Source of the DNA: Sinomicrobium pectinilyticum
GTDB lineage: Bacteria; Bacteroidota; Bacteroidia; Flavobacteriales; Flavobacteriaceae
Direction: 5' to 3'
Assembly: GCF_003725735.1 (NCBI RefSeq)
Contig: NZ_RJTM01000085.1
Coordinates: forward strand, 1-64,000
Length of the DNA stretch: 64,000 bases
This document shows, in pieces, positions 43,353-53,393 of the stretch. The translations under genes and the position numbers were made by a program. The notes under the pieces were generated by a model. It had not been told where the DNA came from. It saw only the letters and a list, made by a program, of their open reading frames with translations, and searched no databases. Each line of letters starts with the position of its first letter. The stretch's first letter is position 1.

Positions 43353-44282
43353 CTAACTGGTGGTATTCAGTATCATATCGGCGTAAGGGATAACGGTATC
43401 ATATCCTTTACTTTTAAAATAAGCCGTAGGGCTGGTCCGGGCTGTGGCTATGACAAAATCCCCCCCCCAGGCCCCGAGGCTCTTTATTACGCCGGGAAAG
43501 TCGGGAAAAAGCCTTTCTTTAACCACACGAAGCTGTATCAACGACGCTATGATCTGTTCATGGCGGATTAATAGAGATTCGAACTCTTCCAATTCCTCGC
43601 ATGTCAACACCCGGTTTGTGATTTCGGAAATTTCCTGTATGGCTTTCTCGTCCTTACTTCTGCTTTTGTATCTTTTAATGCCTTCCCTGCTGTCCTGTTT
43701 CTGGTTGAGGTGTACAAAAAACAGATTCTCCCTGAACGGAGGGTTAAAGGTTACGGGGACAATTTCCGGTTTTTTTTGCGCTATACTGTACAGAACAGGT
43801 GAATCATGTCTGGCACAGGCTATATCATATCCGCTTCCCTTAAAGGTTTGCGACAGTAGCTCAAAGGGGTCGATACCGGCCCATCTGGCCAGGTTACTGA
43901 CCAGCGTGGAAGAAGAACCCAATCCCCAGTCCCGGGGAAAGCTGAGTTTTGCGGTTACGGTAAACCCTTCGGTACTGTTTAAAAAATTGGGGTTCATTTC
44001 CCTGGCGGCCCGGATCAGTCCCGTCAGCCTTTGAATTGTGCTGTCTTTTCTATTGGTATCATTATCCGCCAGATCAAAATCCGCTTTAATGTCAAAAGTA
44101 TAGGAAAACCAGGTATGTCCTTTTTCATCCTTGCTTATCCAGGAAAGTTTCCCCGGGTCCCCTTTTCCTATACTGAGAGATTGTCCGTAAGAAGTGGGAA
44201 CAGCCAGGCATCGTGCCCCGTCCAGAACTACATATTCTCCCGTGAGTAATAACTTGCCGTTGCCGTAAAAATGTTTTTCCAC
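43353..44282 (-). CDS. GYDIA-family GHMP kinase (mevalonate pathway)
   Basis: A 309-residue GHMP-superfamily kinase. N-terminal GNGKLLLTGEYVVLDGA, ATP loop FPRDWGLGSSSTLVSNL (around 115-131), and the GSGYDIACARHDSP segment that names this Bacteroidota group. The C-terminal GAWGGDFVIAT is the third GHMP motif. It is encoded 68 bases after HMG-CoA reductase on the same strand, placing it in the mevalonate route to isoprenoids. Whether it uses mevalonate or phosphomevalonate is not clear. Confidence 0.9.
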   Translation of the reverse strand: MEKHFYGNGKLLLTGEYVVLDGARCLAVPTSYGQSLSIGKGDPGKLSWISKDEKGHTWFSYTFDIKADFDLADNDTNRKDSTIQRLTGLIRAAREMNPNFLNSTEGFTVTAKLSFPRDWGLGSSSTLVSNLARWAGIDPFELLSQTFKGSGYDIACARHDSPVLYSIAQKKPEIVPVTFNPPFRENLFFVHLNQKQDSREGIKRYKSRSKDEKAIQEISEITNRVLTCEELEEFESLLIRHEQIIASLIQLRVVKERLFPDFPGVIKSLGAWGGDFVIATARTSPTAYFKSKGYDTVIPYADMILNTTS

Positions 44283-44350
44283 AATATGAGGTAATCTTAT
44301 GCTGTTGTATACCCCCGGAAAATCCGGGAAGTTTTCATTAGAGTGTTCTG

Positions 44351-45670
44351 TTATGCTTTTTCCCGTAGTCGGTAAAACGCTTCTGTTACCGAGCGGTGTG
44401 TAGCGGTCTTGTCTTTAAAATACCGGACAAAATATTCTTTTTCTTCTTCGGTGGCATGCAGTTGATTGAGTATGTTCAGCAAGTGCATTTTCATATGTCC
44501 TTTCTGAATCCCAGTCGTTATGAGCGATCGTATTGCGGCAAAATTCTGTGCCAGTCCCGCTACGGCCACGATCTGCATCAGTTCCGGTGCGGAGGGGTTC
44601 CCCAGCATCTCCAGGGATAGTTTAACCAGGGGGTGCAGACTGGTAAGTCCGCCTACCGTACCCAGGGTCAGTGGGATTTCCATTTCAAACCGGAAGGTCC
44701 CGTCTTTTACCGAGGCCCGTGTAAGGCTGGTATATTTACCGTCTTTTGCCGCATAAGCATGGACCCCTGCCTCCACGGCACGGAAGTCGTTACCTGTAGC
44801 GAGGACTACGGCATCAACACCATTCATTATTCCTTTGTTGTGAGTTACGGCCCGATAGGGCTCTATTCTTGCTATTTCCACAGCCCGGACAAACTTATCT
44901 GCAAATTCTTCCGGGGGCATCCTGTCTTCGTTAAGTGCATCCACTTTGCAGGATACCGCTGCTTTGACCCTGCAATCCGGAACATAATTGGAGAGGATAC
45001 TCATTATAATCTGTATCTTCTTTTCTTCTGCATTGAAAGCCGTATATTCCACAGCACCTTCCTTAAAGGTTTTTGCAAACTGTTCCAGGCAGGAATTGAT
45101 AAAATTGGCCCCCATTGCATCGAGGGTGTTAAAAGTGCAGTGCAGCTGATAGTAGTTTTCCAGTTCGTCGGTTTTGTCCCGGAGTTCGATATCGATAATA
45201 CCACCGCCCCTTTTTTTCATGTTCCCGGTAATGGTTTCGGTATCATTGAAAAGTCCGGGTTTGATATGTGTAAAATAGTTCTGTAGCCTCTCGCTATCTC
45301 CCTTGTAGATAAAATGTACCTGTCCTATTTTTTCCGTAGCAATGACTTCCGCTTTGAACCCGCCTCTTTTAGACCAGAATTTGGCAGCCTTTCCCGCTGC
45401 GGCAACCACCGAACTTTCTTCTATGGCCATGGGGATGGTATAAAGCCTGTCATTGATCAGGAAATTGGGGGCTATACCCAGGGGCAGGTAATAGTTGGTA
45501 ATGGTGTTCTCTATAAACTCATCATGGAGCTTCTGTAGCTTTTCATCGTCGTTCCAGTATTTTTTGAAAATAGTGACAGCCTTCTCCGGGTTTGCAAAAT
45601 AGGCTTTGGCTAACCAGTCTATTTTCTGGTTCTTGGTGAGTCTGGAAAATCCTTCAACAGGTTGCTTCAT
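44351..45670 (-). CDS. Hydroxymethylglutaryl-CoA reductase (class II)
   Basis: A 439-residue class II HMG-CoA reductase. I start at the ATG before KQPVEGFSRLTKNQK; the longer frame adds 45 residues of non-conserved sequence. Catalytic parts: IPMAIEESSVVAAAGKAAKF (Glu), AVTHNKGIMNGVDAV (Lys), TGNDFRAVEAGVHAYAA (Asp) and KGHMKMHLLNI (His). Class II enzymes are called degradative in Pseudomonas, but in Bacteroidota they serve mevalonate synthesis, as the adjacent GHMP kinase indicates. Confidence 0.94.
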   Translation of the reverse strand: MKQPVEGFSRLTKNQKIDWLAKAYFANPEKAVTIFKKYWNDDEKLQKLHDEFIENTITNYYLPLGIAPNFLINDRLYTIPMAIEESSVVAAAGKAAKFWSKRGGFKAEVIATEKIGQVHFIYKGDSERLQNYFTHIKPGLFNDTETITGNMKKRGGGIIDIELRDKTDELENYYQLHCTFNTLDAMGANFINSCLEQFAKTFKEGAVEYTAFNAEEKKIQIIMSILSNYVPDCRVKAAVSCKVDALNEDRMPPEEFADKFVRAVEIARIEPYRAVTHNKGIMNGVDAVVLATGNDFRAVEAGVHAYAAKDGKYTSLTRASVKDGTFRFEMEIPLTLGTVGGLTSLHPLVKLSLEMLGNPSAPELMQIVAVAGLAQNFAAIRSLITTGIQKGHMKMHLLNILNQLHATEEEKEYFVRYFKDKTATHRSVTEAFYRLREKA

Positions 45671-45916
45671 CTTAATATATACAAAGTTATAATGCAGGGA
45701 AGCCGGATCCGGACAATAATTCTCCCGGTTGCCGGCCCTGTATGATCTCTCGGGCAAAGATACTAAAGAAATCCGGGTATTCTGTGTGTTAATATTTACT
45801 GCCAAAAGACGAAAAACCCTGAAATGTCACAGTTTAACTGAAAAAGTTTATATTTTCGCAAAAAAAATAGTATACTTGGCAGATTTTTTTGTTTGCTGAT
45901 AATAATCCGAACTTTA

Positions 45917-48082
45917 ATGAAAAAATATTTCATCTTGTCCGTTTTACTTGCAGGATTGACAACTTCGCTTACTGCACAGGACCGTCAAATTACTTTAGAG
46001 GAAATCTGGAATGGTGCTTTTAGCACGGAAGGCATGGATGTTCTCCATTCCATGAAAAACGGAAAACAATACTCCATTTTAAATATGGACCGTCAATCCA
46101 AGGTGGTATCCGTAGACAAATACGATTATAATACCCTGGAAAAGGTAGAGACCATAGTGTCAACCGCAGATATTGAAGATATCCGTTACTTTACCTCGTA
46201 TACTTTCAGTGACGACGAATCCAGAGTATTGCTGGCCACAGATGTCGAACCTGTGTACCGCCATTCGAAACTAGGTACCTACTACATGTATGATATACAG
46301 CGTAAGAAAACGCAGAAAATTTCAAACAATAAAATTCAGGAGCCCACTTTTTCACCGGACGGTAATAAAGTGGCTTTTGTTTATAAGAACAATATTTACA
46401 TTAAAGACCTCGTATCGGGAGAAACCGAACAGATCACTTCAGATGGTGAAAAAAATAAAATCATAAACGGTGTGACCGATTGGGTCTATGAAGAAGAATT
46501 CGCTTTTGTCAGGGCCTTCGAATGGAATGCTGACGGAACGGATATAGCGTATATCAAGTTCGATGAAAGTGAAGTTCCGGAGTTTTCTATGGATATTTAC
46601 GGTAATGAACTTTATCCCGTACAACAGGAATTCAAATATCCGAAAGCAGGGGAGAACAATGCCAAGGTATCCCTGTTTGTTTACAACCTGGAAAAAGGAA
46701 ATACCAAACAGGTCCAACTGGAGAATGCTTATTACATTCCCAGGATAAAATGGACCAGTGATGCGGACATATTGAGCGCCCAGGTACTCAATCGTCATCA
46801 GAACGACCTGGAACTGGTGTTTTACAATACAAAAGATGCTTCGACCAAAGTAGTTCTCAATGAGAAGGACGAAGCGTATATAGACATTACCGACAATCTT
46901 ACTTTTCTGCATGATAACAGTTTTATCTGGACGAGTGAGAAAGACGGATATAATCATATCTACCATTACGGAAAAGACGGAAAACTGATCCGCCAGGTCA
47001 CCGAAGGACCGTGGGAAGTAACCGATTATTACGGTTATGATGCCAAAACAGGCCGTATTTTCTATCAGTCAGTAGAGAACGGCTCCATAAACAGGGATGT
47101 CTATGCGATTAGACTAAATGGCAGAGGCAAGGAACGGCTTTCTTCTCAGGAAGGTACGAACAGTGCTACTTTCAGTGCGGACTTCAGTTATTTTATCAAT
47201 GCTTATTCCAGCGTGTCCGTCCCACCGCGCTATACACTTAACAATGCCAGGAACGGCAAGGAGATCAAGGAGATTGTGGATAATGATGCGTTGTTACAGA
47301 AGCTGGCAAATTACAATCTTCCCGAAAAACAGTTTTCTACGATCCATGTCAATGGCTATGACCTGAATATGTGGATGATAAAGCCTGCCGACTTTGACCC
47401 GAACAAAAAATATCCTCTTTTTATGTTTCAGTACAGCGGTCCCGGATCACAACAGGTAGCTAACCGATGGGCAGGGGCCAATGATTACTGGTATCAGATG
47501 CTTGCCGAACAGGGGTATATCGTAGCTTGTGTGGATGGACGAGGAACCGGGTTTAAAGGTGCGGATTTCAAAAAAATGACTTATAAGGAACTTGGCAAAT
47601 ATGAAGTGGAGGACCAGATAGAAGCGGCCAGGCAACTCGGTAAAGAGCCTTATATAGATGCAGAAAGAATAGGAATATGGGGATGGAGTTACGGTGGTTT
47701 TATGTCCTCTAACTGTATCCTTAAAGGTAATGACGTATTTAAAATGGCTATAGCAGTAGCGCCGGTAACCAACTGGAGGTTTTACGATACCATCTATACC
47801 GAGAGATACATGCGTACCCCGCAGGAGAACGCATCGGGCTATGACGACAATTCGCCGATAAACCATGTGGAAAAACTCAAAGGAGCTTATCTCCTGGTTC
47901 ATGGTACGGCAGATGACAATGTTCATGTACAGAATACCATGCGTATGGTAGAAGCTCTCGTGCAGGCCAACAAGCAGTTCGACTGGGCTATCTATCCGGA
48001 TAAAAACCACGGTATTTACGGAGGGAATACAAGACTTCATCTCTATACGAAAATGACCAACTTTATTAAAGAAAATCTATAG
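45917..48082 (+). CDS. S9 family dipeptidyl peptidase (DPP-IV-like)
   Basis: A 721-residue exported serine peptidase. Signal MKKYFILSVLLAGLTTSLTAQ; I chose the ATG eight codons into the longer TTG frame. Residues about 30-460 form the beta propeller with the Glu pair in VYEEEFAFVRAFEW. The alpha/beta-hydrolase domain holds the triad S591 (GWSYGG), D666 (HGTADDNVH) and H698 (DKNHGIYGG). It removes X-Pro dipeptides in the periplasm. The next gene is a peptide transporter, 18 bases on. Confidence 0.95.
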   Translation: MKKYFILSVLLAGLTTSLTAQDRQITLEEIWNGAFSTEGMDVLHSMKNGKQYSILNMDRQSKVVSVDKYDYNTLEKVETIVSTADIEDIRYFTSYTFSDDESRVLLATDVEPVYRHSKLGTYYMYDIQRKKTQKISNNKIQEPTFSPDGNKVAFVYKNNIYIKDLVSGETEQITSDGEKNKIINGVTDWVYEEEFAFVRAFEWNADGTDIAYIKFDESEVPEFSMDIYGNELYPVQQEFKYPKAGENNAKVSLFVYNLEKGNTKQVQLENAYYIPRIKWTSDADILSAQVLNRHQNDLELVFYNTKDASTKVVLNEKDEAYIDITDNLTFLHDNSFIWTSEKDGYNHIYHYGKDGKLIRQVTEGPWEVTDYYGYDAKTGRIFYQSVENGSINRDVYAIRLNGRGKERLSSQEGTNSATFSADFSYFINAYSSVSVPPRYTLNNARNGKEIKEIVDNDALLQKLANYNLPEKQFSTIHVNGYDLNMWMIKPADFDPNKKYPLFMFQYSGPGSQQVANRWAGANDYWYQMLAEQGYIVACVDGRGTGFKGADFKKMTYKELGKYEVEDQIEAARQLGKEPYIDAERIGIWGWSYGGFMSSNCILKGNDVFKMAIAVAPVTNWRFYDTIYTERYMRTPQENASGYDDNSPINHVEKLKGAYLLVHGTADDNVHVQNTMRMVEALVQANKQFDWAIYPDKNHGIYGGNTRLHLYTKMTNFIKENL

Positions 48083-48100
48083 AAACATAAATATACTTTC

Positions 48101-49465
48101 ATGGCAATAACATCCAAACCAGCACATCAGAGGGAACTGTTCGGGCATCCGGCGGGATTGTACATCTTATTTTTTACAGAAATGTGGGAACGTTTCAGTT
48201 ACTATGGTATGCGGGCATTGTTCACCCTGTTCCTGGTAGCCGAAACCACTTCCAAAAATCCCGGTTTTGGTTGGACTAACGGAGAGGCACTTTCATTGTA
48301 CGGATGGTATACCATGTTGGTCTATGTATCGTCTATTCCCGGAGGCTGGCTAGCAGACAGGGTGCTCGGGCAAAAAAAAACCGTGATGCTCGGTGGGGCG
48401 TTGCTATGCGTAGGACATGCTATCCTGGCGCTTAATTCCGAAATATCTTTTTATGTGGGCTGCTTCTTCATAATACTGGGAGTAGGCTGCCTCAAGCCCA
48501 ATATTTCCTCTATGGTAGGGGGGCTGTATAAACCAAAGGACGAACGAAGGGATCTGGGTTTCTATATCTTTTATATGGGGATAAACATAGGGGGCTTTAC
48601 TGCGCCTATCATTTGCGGATATGTAGGAGAAAAAATAAACTGGCACTACGGATTCGGCCTGGCTGCTATAGGAATGTTCCTGGGGCAGATAGTATATGTA
48701 TGGGGACAAAAATACCTCAAGGGAGTGGGGGACCTTATATCCGTAAAGAACGAAAAGGACAGGGAAATACTTGAAAAACCGCTTACATCCGTAGAAAAGG
48801 ACAGGGTAAAGGTATTATTGCTTTCCTTTCTGCTTATCATACTTTTCTGGGCTGCATTTGAGCAGGCCGGAGGATTGATGAACCTGTATGCCCAGCAAAA
48901 GACAGACCGGAATTTCTTTGGATTGGGCGTAATTCCTGCTTCCGTTTTTCAGTCGGTCAACTCTTTCTTTATCATAACACTGGCAACCCTGGTAGGGCTG
49001 TTCTGGCTGAAATGGAGACGTAAGGGACGGGAATCTTCTTCCCTGTTCAAAATGGCGGTGGGGATAATTGTTATGGCGCTTGGTTTTGGCTTTATGAGCG
49101 CCGCAGCAACAGAATACCAGAATACCGGTTCTTCTGCTATGTACTGGCTGATACTGGCGTACCTCTTTCACACCATAGGAGAATTATGCGCATCGCCGGT
49201 CTCCCTTTCTTTTATTACCAAACTGGCCCCTTTAAAATATGCTTCTATAATAATGGGACTGTACTGGGCGGCTACCGGTTTTGGTAATTATGCGGCAAGT
49301 AAACTGGGTGTCCTGGCCCAGTCTTTGGGAGATTTTGAGGTGTTTACCGGAATTATGATCATATGGACCTTAATCGGCATTGTGGTAATTCTGTTATTGA
49401 AACCATTAAAAAGGCTTACTCATGGTGCCGAGGACGGAGAAGGTGCTGTTGTGGCTGAAGTGTAA
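48101..49465 (+). CDS. POT-family proton-coupled peptide transporter
   Basis: A 454-residue MFS transporter of the POT/PTR family with 12-14 helices. Signature parts: FGHPAGLYILFFTEMWERFS with the ExxERFxYYG motif (EMWERFSYYGMR), GGWLADRVLGQKK, and GINIGGFTAPIICGYVGEK. It imports di- and tripeptides with protons. It directly follows the DPP-IV-like peptidase, so the pair likely produces and takes up dipeptides. Confidence 0.95.
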   Translation: MAITSKPAHQRELFGHPAGLYILFFTEMWERFSYYGMRALFTLFLVAETTSKNPGFGWTNGEALSLYGWYTMLVYVSSIPGGWLADRVLGQKKTVMLGGALLCVGHAILALNSEISFYVGCFFIILGVGCLKPNISSMVGGLYKPKDERRDLGFYIFYMGINIGGFTAPIICGYVGEKINWHYGFGLAAIGMFLGQIVYVWGQKYLKGVGDLISVKNEKDREILEKPLTSVEKDRVKVLLLSFLLIILFWAAFEQAGGLMNLYAQQKTDRNFFGLGVIPASVFQSVNSFFIITLATLVGLFWLKWRRKGRESSSLFKMAVGIIVMALGFGFMSAAATEYQNTGSSAMYWLILAYLFHTIGELCASPVSLSFITKLAPLKYASIIMGLYWAATGFGNYAASKLGVLAQSLGDFEVFTGIMIIWTLIGIVVILLLKPLKRLTHGAEDGEGAVVAEV

Positions 49466-49468
49466 AAA

Positions 49469-51508
49469 CTAATTCTCACGAAAAATATAAGCTCCCTTTT
49501 CATATGTGCTGTGAAAAGGGAGTTTTTCTTTTTTACAGGTTGCCTGCCATTGCCGGATGTAAGATATATAGTTACTGCCATCCGCTATGATCATTTCCGG
49601 ACGGTAAGCCTGTATAACTCTTTCCAGGTTGATCCCGGGCGAATTTCCCAGGAGTATGTAATGGGGCTTCAGTTCCGGTATAAGGGGGATTTTTTCACTA
49701 TTAATGTACAATAAACGTTTCCCATATATATTATAAAGGTTTTGTATATTTTCTGTTTTTATACGATCTATTCTTTCCGATACCGCATAGGTACGTATCA
49801 TACCATCATCGGCTATATTATTTTCCGGAGCAGGAGCATATACGGTCAGTCCTTTTCCGTACTGCCGGGCAATACGCGTATCCCGGCTTTTGTGAAAGAT
49901 AACCCATTGCTCCCGGGCAGAGGCCTCATAACGGTTATAAAAAACGGACAATTGTATGCAAAGGACGGATAGCAGTAATGCCGCCCCCCTCCGGAAGGTA
50001 ATTTTCTGAAGACATAAAAAGAGGAATATGAGGAACAGGTAAAATGATACGAGCAATTTGCCGTCGAAGAAAATATCACGAAAAATGAAGCTTTCCTGCC
50101 TCGCTATCCAGGTCACCAGGCGGTTCATGGAGATAATAACGAAGGCATAGGCCTCGGCAAGAAATGAGGGAAGACTTTGGAAAAGGGCAAGGGCTATGAC
50201 AAAAATCCCCCCGCCCAGGATAATGCCAAGGGCCGGGACAATAAGGAGGTTGGAGAGGAAGAATAACCCCGGAAACTGGTGAAAGTAATACAGGCTCAAA
50301 GGTAAAACACCTAATTGTGCTGCCAGGGACACCGTGGCCAGTTTCCAGAAGAAGTCCGTCACTTTCCATTTCGGTTTCCACCACGCGTATAATAAAGGCT
50401 GTATCCATATAATAGCAAAGACAGCCGCATAACTGAGTTGAAACCCTACATCCAGTAGAAAACCGGGGTTTATAAGAAGAAGGAAAAACATGGAGACCAG
50501 CAATACATTATCAATATTTGTGTTCCGCCTGAGCTGCATAGCTAAAGCGACAAACGAGAACATGCATACGGCCCGTACCACGGACGCTGACATTCCGGCA
50601 ATAAAGGCAAAGGCCCATAACGAAGAAAGAGTGAGTATTAAACTGAAAATATGGCCGTATTTCAACCGCCGGAGAGGATGTAGCAGAAAATGCAGTATAA
50701 AAAGGATAATACCTACATGAAGGCCGGATACCGCCAGGATATGTACGGCCCCCGCAGCAGCATAGTGTTCGTATATGTCTTCGGGGATATCCTGTTTCTG
50801 TCCCAGCAAAAGGGCCTGGATCATCGCTACGGATTCTGCCGGAAAATGATATTGCTCCAGGGCTTTTACTATATTATCCCGTATCAGTTCCGCATAAGCA
50901 TACAGGTTTTCCCCCGACCCGGCTACGTGGTATAATTCTTCTGATTTTAAGGATAGGCTGTGGTATATATATTGTTTTCGCAGATAATTTTTGTAGTGGA
51001 ACTGATGAGGGTTACGGGGTGGCGGGATATCCAGGAAAGCCGTTTTTGTATAATATTCGTTCCCCGTAACCAGTTCTTTTGCCGTACTGTCACGGCTGAG
51101 GTAAAGAATGACTTTTCCCGAAGTTTTAAACCCGTTGACTTTCCTGATGCTGGCAATATACCTGTAGGAGTAGGTATTCGGTTTCAATGTTTTCCGGGGA
51201 GTAAAAAGGATCTCATCTTCTCCTTTGGTCGTATAGCATGTATAATGATCTGTTCTAAACCCGGGCTTGTCCCAACTCGCTACCAATACACCGATACCAA
51301 AGGTAAGACAGAAAGAAATGATGCCGAAATACCGGGCATAGGGGAATCCCGGGCGGGAAGAGTAATAATAGGACAGGCAGAAAAGCGGTAAGAGGACAGC
51401 TATTGAAATATATATAATTGTACGGGGAATTGCAGTGTAAAAACCCGCTAATATCCCGGCTATCAGGAAAACCAGCAATTTTAAAATATTCGAATTCCGT
51501 AATTGCAT
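49469..51508 (-). CDS. comEC: ComEC/Rec2-family DNA-uptake channel protein
   Basis: A 679-residue polytopic inner-membrane protein of natural transformation. I start at the ATG before QLRNSNILKLLVFL. The DUF4131 region comes first (about 20-170), then the Competence domain (about 205-490) with AAGAVHILAVSGLHVGIIL, SASVVRAVCMFSFVALA and NPGFLLDVGFQLSYAAVFAI. The C-terminus lacks an obvious metallo-hydrolase domain, as usual in this phylum. It is the last gene of the surE-lpxB group. Confidence 0.93.
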   Translation of the reverse strand: MQLRNSNILKLLVFLIAGILAGFYTAIPRTIIYISIAVLLPLFCLSYYYSSRPGFPYARYFGIISFCLTFGIGVLVASWDKPGFRTDHYTCYTTKGEDEILFTPRKTLKPNTYSYRYIASIRKVNGFKTSGKVILYLSRDSTAKELVTGNEYYTKTAFLDIPPPRNPHQFHYKNYLRKQYIYHSLSLKSEELYHVAGSGENLYAYAELIRDNIVKALEQYHFPAESVAMIQALLLGQKQDIPEDIYEHYAAAGAVHILAVSGLHVGIILFILHFLLHPLRRLKYGHIFSLILTLSSLWAFAFIAGMSASVVRAVCMFSFVALAMQLRRNTNIDNVLLVSMFFLLLINPGFLLDVGFQLSYAAVFAIIWIQPLLYAWWKPKWKVTDFFWKLATVSLAAQLGVLPLSLYYFHQFPGLFFLSNLLIVPALGIILGGGIFVIALALFQSLPSFLAEAYAFVIISMNRLVTWIARQESFIFRDIFFDGKLLVSFYLFLIFLFLCLQKITFRRGAALLLSVLCIQLSVFYNRYEASAREQWVIFHKSRDTRIARQYGKGLTVYAPAPENNIADDGMIRTYAVSERIDRIKTENIQNLYNIYGKRLLYINSEKIPLIPELKPHYILLGNSPGINLERVIQAYRPEMIIADGSNYISYIRQWQATCKKEKLPFHSTYEKGAYIFREN

Positions 51509-51548
51509 GTTTAAAAATACAAAAAACATGCAAGATAATGGGGATGTG

Positions 51549-52112
51549 TTACAAGACGCGCCTGGCCTCGATAAAAGCGTGGTCCCAGTATCCTTCTTTC
51601 AGGGACGAGATAAGGACCCCCCTGGAGGTGGTGGAGTGGATAAAACGGATGTCCTGACCTTTTATGTCCACTACCAGGCCTACATGGTTTATTCTGTTCT
51701 TTCTTCCGGTTTTAAAGAAGAGGAGGTCTCCTTTACGGACTTCTTTGAGTTTAATTTTTTCACCTTGTGTAGCCATCATGTAAGAAGCGCGTTGCAATGC
51801 TATGTCGTGCTCCTGGAAAGAAGTATATACCAGGCCGGAACAGTCCATGCCCTTCCGGGTAGTACCTCCGTATTTGTATTTGGTACCGTTGTAGGAAATG
51901 GCGGTTTCTATAATCTTTTTTGCACGGGCATTACTTTTGGCAGGAGGAGGGGGATCAGTAGATTCACTATCCGGCCATGCTTCTACATTTATAGTCCGGT
52001 TGGGTGATGCCCCTTCAATAGTAACAGATCTGGGTGTCTCCAAAACCGTTTTTTTGGATTTACACGCGCAGAGGGATAAAAGCAGACAAATAGTAAAATA
52101 AGTTCGCCGCAT
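51549..52112 (-). CDS. NlpC/P60 lipoprotein peptidase
   Basis: A 187-residue cell-wall peptidase. Signal MRRTYFTICLLLSLCAC with a lipobox ending in C17. The NlpC/P60 domain (about 65-187) has the catalytic C91 in KGMDCSGLVYTSF, H143 in INHVGLVVD and H159 in FIHSTTSRG. It cleaves D-Glu-diaminoacid bonds in peptidoglycan stems. It follows lpxB on the same strand by 65 bases and precedes comEC. Confidence 0.94.
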   Translation of the reverse strand: MRRTYFTICLLLSLCACKSKKTVLETPRSVTIEGASPNRTINVEAWPDSESTDPPPPAKSNARAKKIIETAISYNGTKYKYGGTTRKGMDCSGLVYTSFQEHDIALQRASYMMATQGEKIKLKEVRKGDLLFFKTGRKNRINHVGLVVDIKGQDIRFIHSTTSRGVLISSLKEGYWDHAFIEARRVL

Positions 52113-52177
52113 GAACAGAAACTGGTTTAGGCTAAAATAATAAAAAAAGTGTTTCCTCCGTCAGCCGGGATGTTAAA

Positions 52178-53299
52178 CTAGGTATTTTGAATGGCGGAAA
52201 TTATAAGACGGGCAGCCTGCCTGCTTGCTCCTCTTCCTCCCAGTTTTTTTTCCAGGTCGTGATAATCACTGAATATCTGTTGGCGTTTTTTGCCGTCCAG
52301 GATTTTTGCAAGCTCTTCTCTCAGGCGATGGCGGTTGAGTTCTCCCTGAATAAGTTCCGTAACAACTTCTTTGTCCATGACAAGGTTAACCAGGGAAATG
52401 AATTTTAATGTGATGATCCTTTTTGCGATCTGATAAGAAAACCAGTTGCCTTTATAACATACGATTTCCGGGACTTTAAACAAGGCTGTTTCCAATGTCG
52501 CCGTGCCACTGGTGACGAGGGCAGCCGTGGCAACGCTCAACAGGTTATATGTTTTGTTGCGGATAAGGCTTGTACCGGAATTTTTAATAAAAGGATGATA
52601 AAACTCGGCATCCTGTCCGGGCGCTCCGGCAATGACAAACTGGTAGTCAGGGAACAAGAGAGGCATTTCAAGCATTACGGAAAGCATTTTCCGTATTTCC
52701 TGTTTCCGGCTTCCGGGTAACAGGGCAATGATAGGTTTTTCCGGGTCCAGGTTGTGTATTTGCCGAAATTCCGATTCGTTTACCTTGGGATACTGAGCTA
52801 TGGCATCAATAAGCGGGTGCCCGACGAAATGCACCGGATACTGGTGTTTTTTTTCATAAAAATCCTTTTCGAAAGGAAGGATGACATACATCTGGTCAAT
52901 GTCCTTTTTAATGGCTTTTATCCTGTTTTCCTTCCAGGCCCATAACTGCGGGGAAATATAGTAATGAGTCGGATATCCTGCTGCTTTCGCCCATTTGGCG
53001 ATCCGCATGTTAAACCCAGGGTAGTCCACAAAAATAATGACATCGGGAGCAAAAGAGGCAATGTCTTTTTTACAAAAGGCGATGTTTTTAAAAATAGTCC
53101 TGATGTTCATCAGAACTTCAGCAAAGCCCATAAAGGCCAGATCTTTGTAATGCCTGACCAAAGTACCGCCCACAGCCTGCATCAGGTCCCCTCCCCAAAA
53201 GCGAAAAACCGCGTTCGGGTCCTGTTCCTTCAGTGCTTTCATAAGGTTGGAGGCATGAAGGTCGCCCGAAGCCTCCCCGGCAATGATGTAATATTTCAT
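52178..53299 (-). CDS. lpxB: Lipid-A-disaccharide synthase
   Basis: A 373-residue GT19 glycosyltransferase that joins lipid X to UDP-2,3-diacylglucosamine. It begins MKYYIIAGEASGDLHASNLM. Further marks: YVILPFEKDFYEKKHQYPVH, FVGHPLID, ALLPGSRKQEIRKM and VTSGTATLETALFKVPEIV. It operates on the cytosolic face of the inner membrane. It lies in the surE-small protein-lpxB-NlpC-comEC row, typical of Flavobacteriaceae. Confidence 0.97.
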   Translation of the reverse strand: MKYYIIAGEASGDLHASNLMKALKEQDPNAVFRFWGGDLMQAVGGTLVRHYKDLAFMGFAEVLMNIRTIFKNIAFCKKDIASFAPDVIIFVDYPGFNMRIAKWAKAAGYPTHYYISPQLWAWKENRIKAIKKDIDQMYVILPFEKDFYEKKHQYPVHFVGHPLIDAIAQYPKVNESEFRQIHNLDPEKPIIALLPGSRKQEIRKMLSVMLEMPLLFPDYQFVIAGAPGQDAEFYHPFIKNSGTSLIRNKTYNLLSVATAALVTSGTATLETALFKVPEIVCYKGNWFSYQIAKRIITLKFISLVNLVMDKEVVTELIQGELNRHRLREELAKILDGKKRQQIFSDYHDLEKKLGGRGASRQAARLIISAIQNT

Positions 53300-53393
53300 T
53301 TGACTGATCTTTTTTTAATGCTGCGGCGCAGACCGTTTTATATATTTTTATTTCTTTACCCTTTACCGTCCGGCTAATATTGCTTCACTGCCC

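Noticed and set aside
45671-45805. 45-residue N-terminal extension of HMG-CoA reductase
   Set aside because: Non-conserved sequence and the shorter start gives the normal class II length.
51509-51529. Seven-residue extension of comEC
   Set aside because: The ATG at 51508 gives a cleaner membrane N-terminus; the difference is minor.
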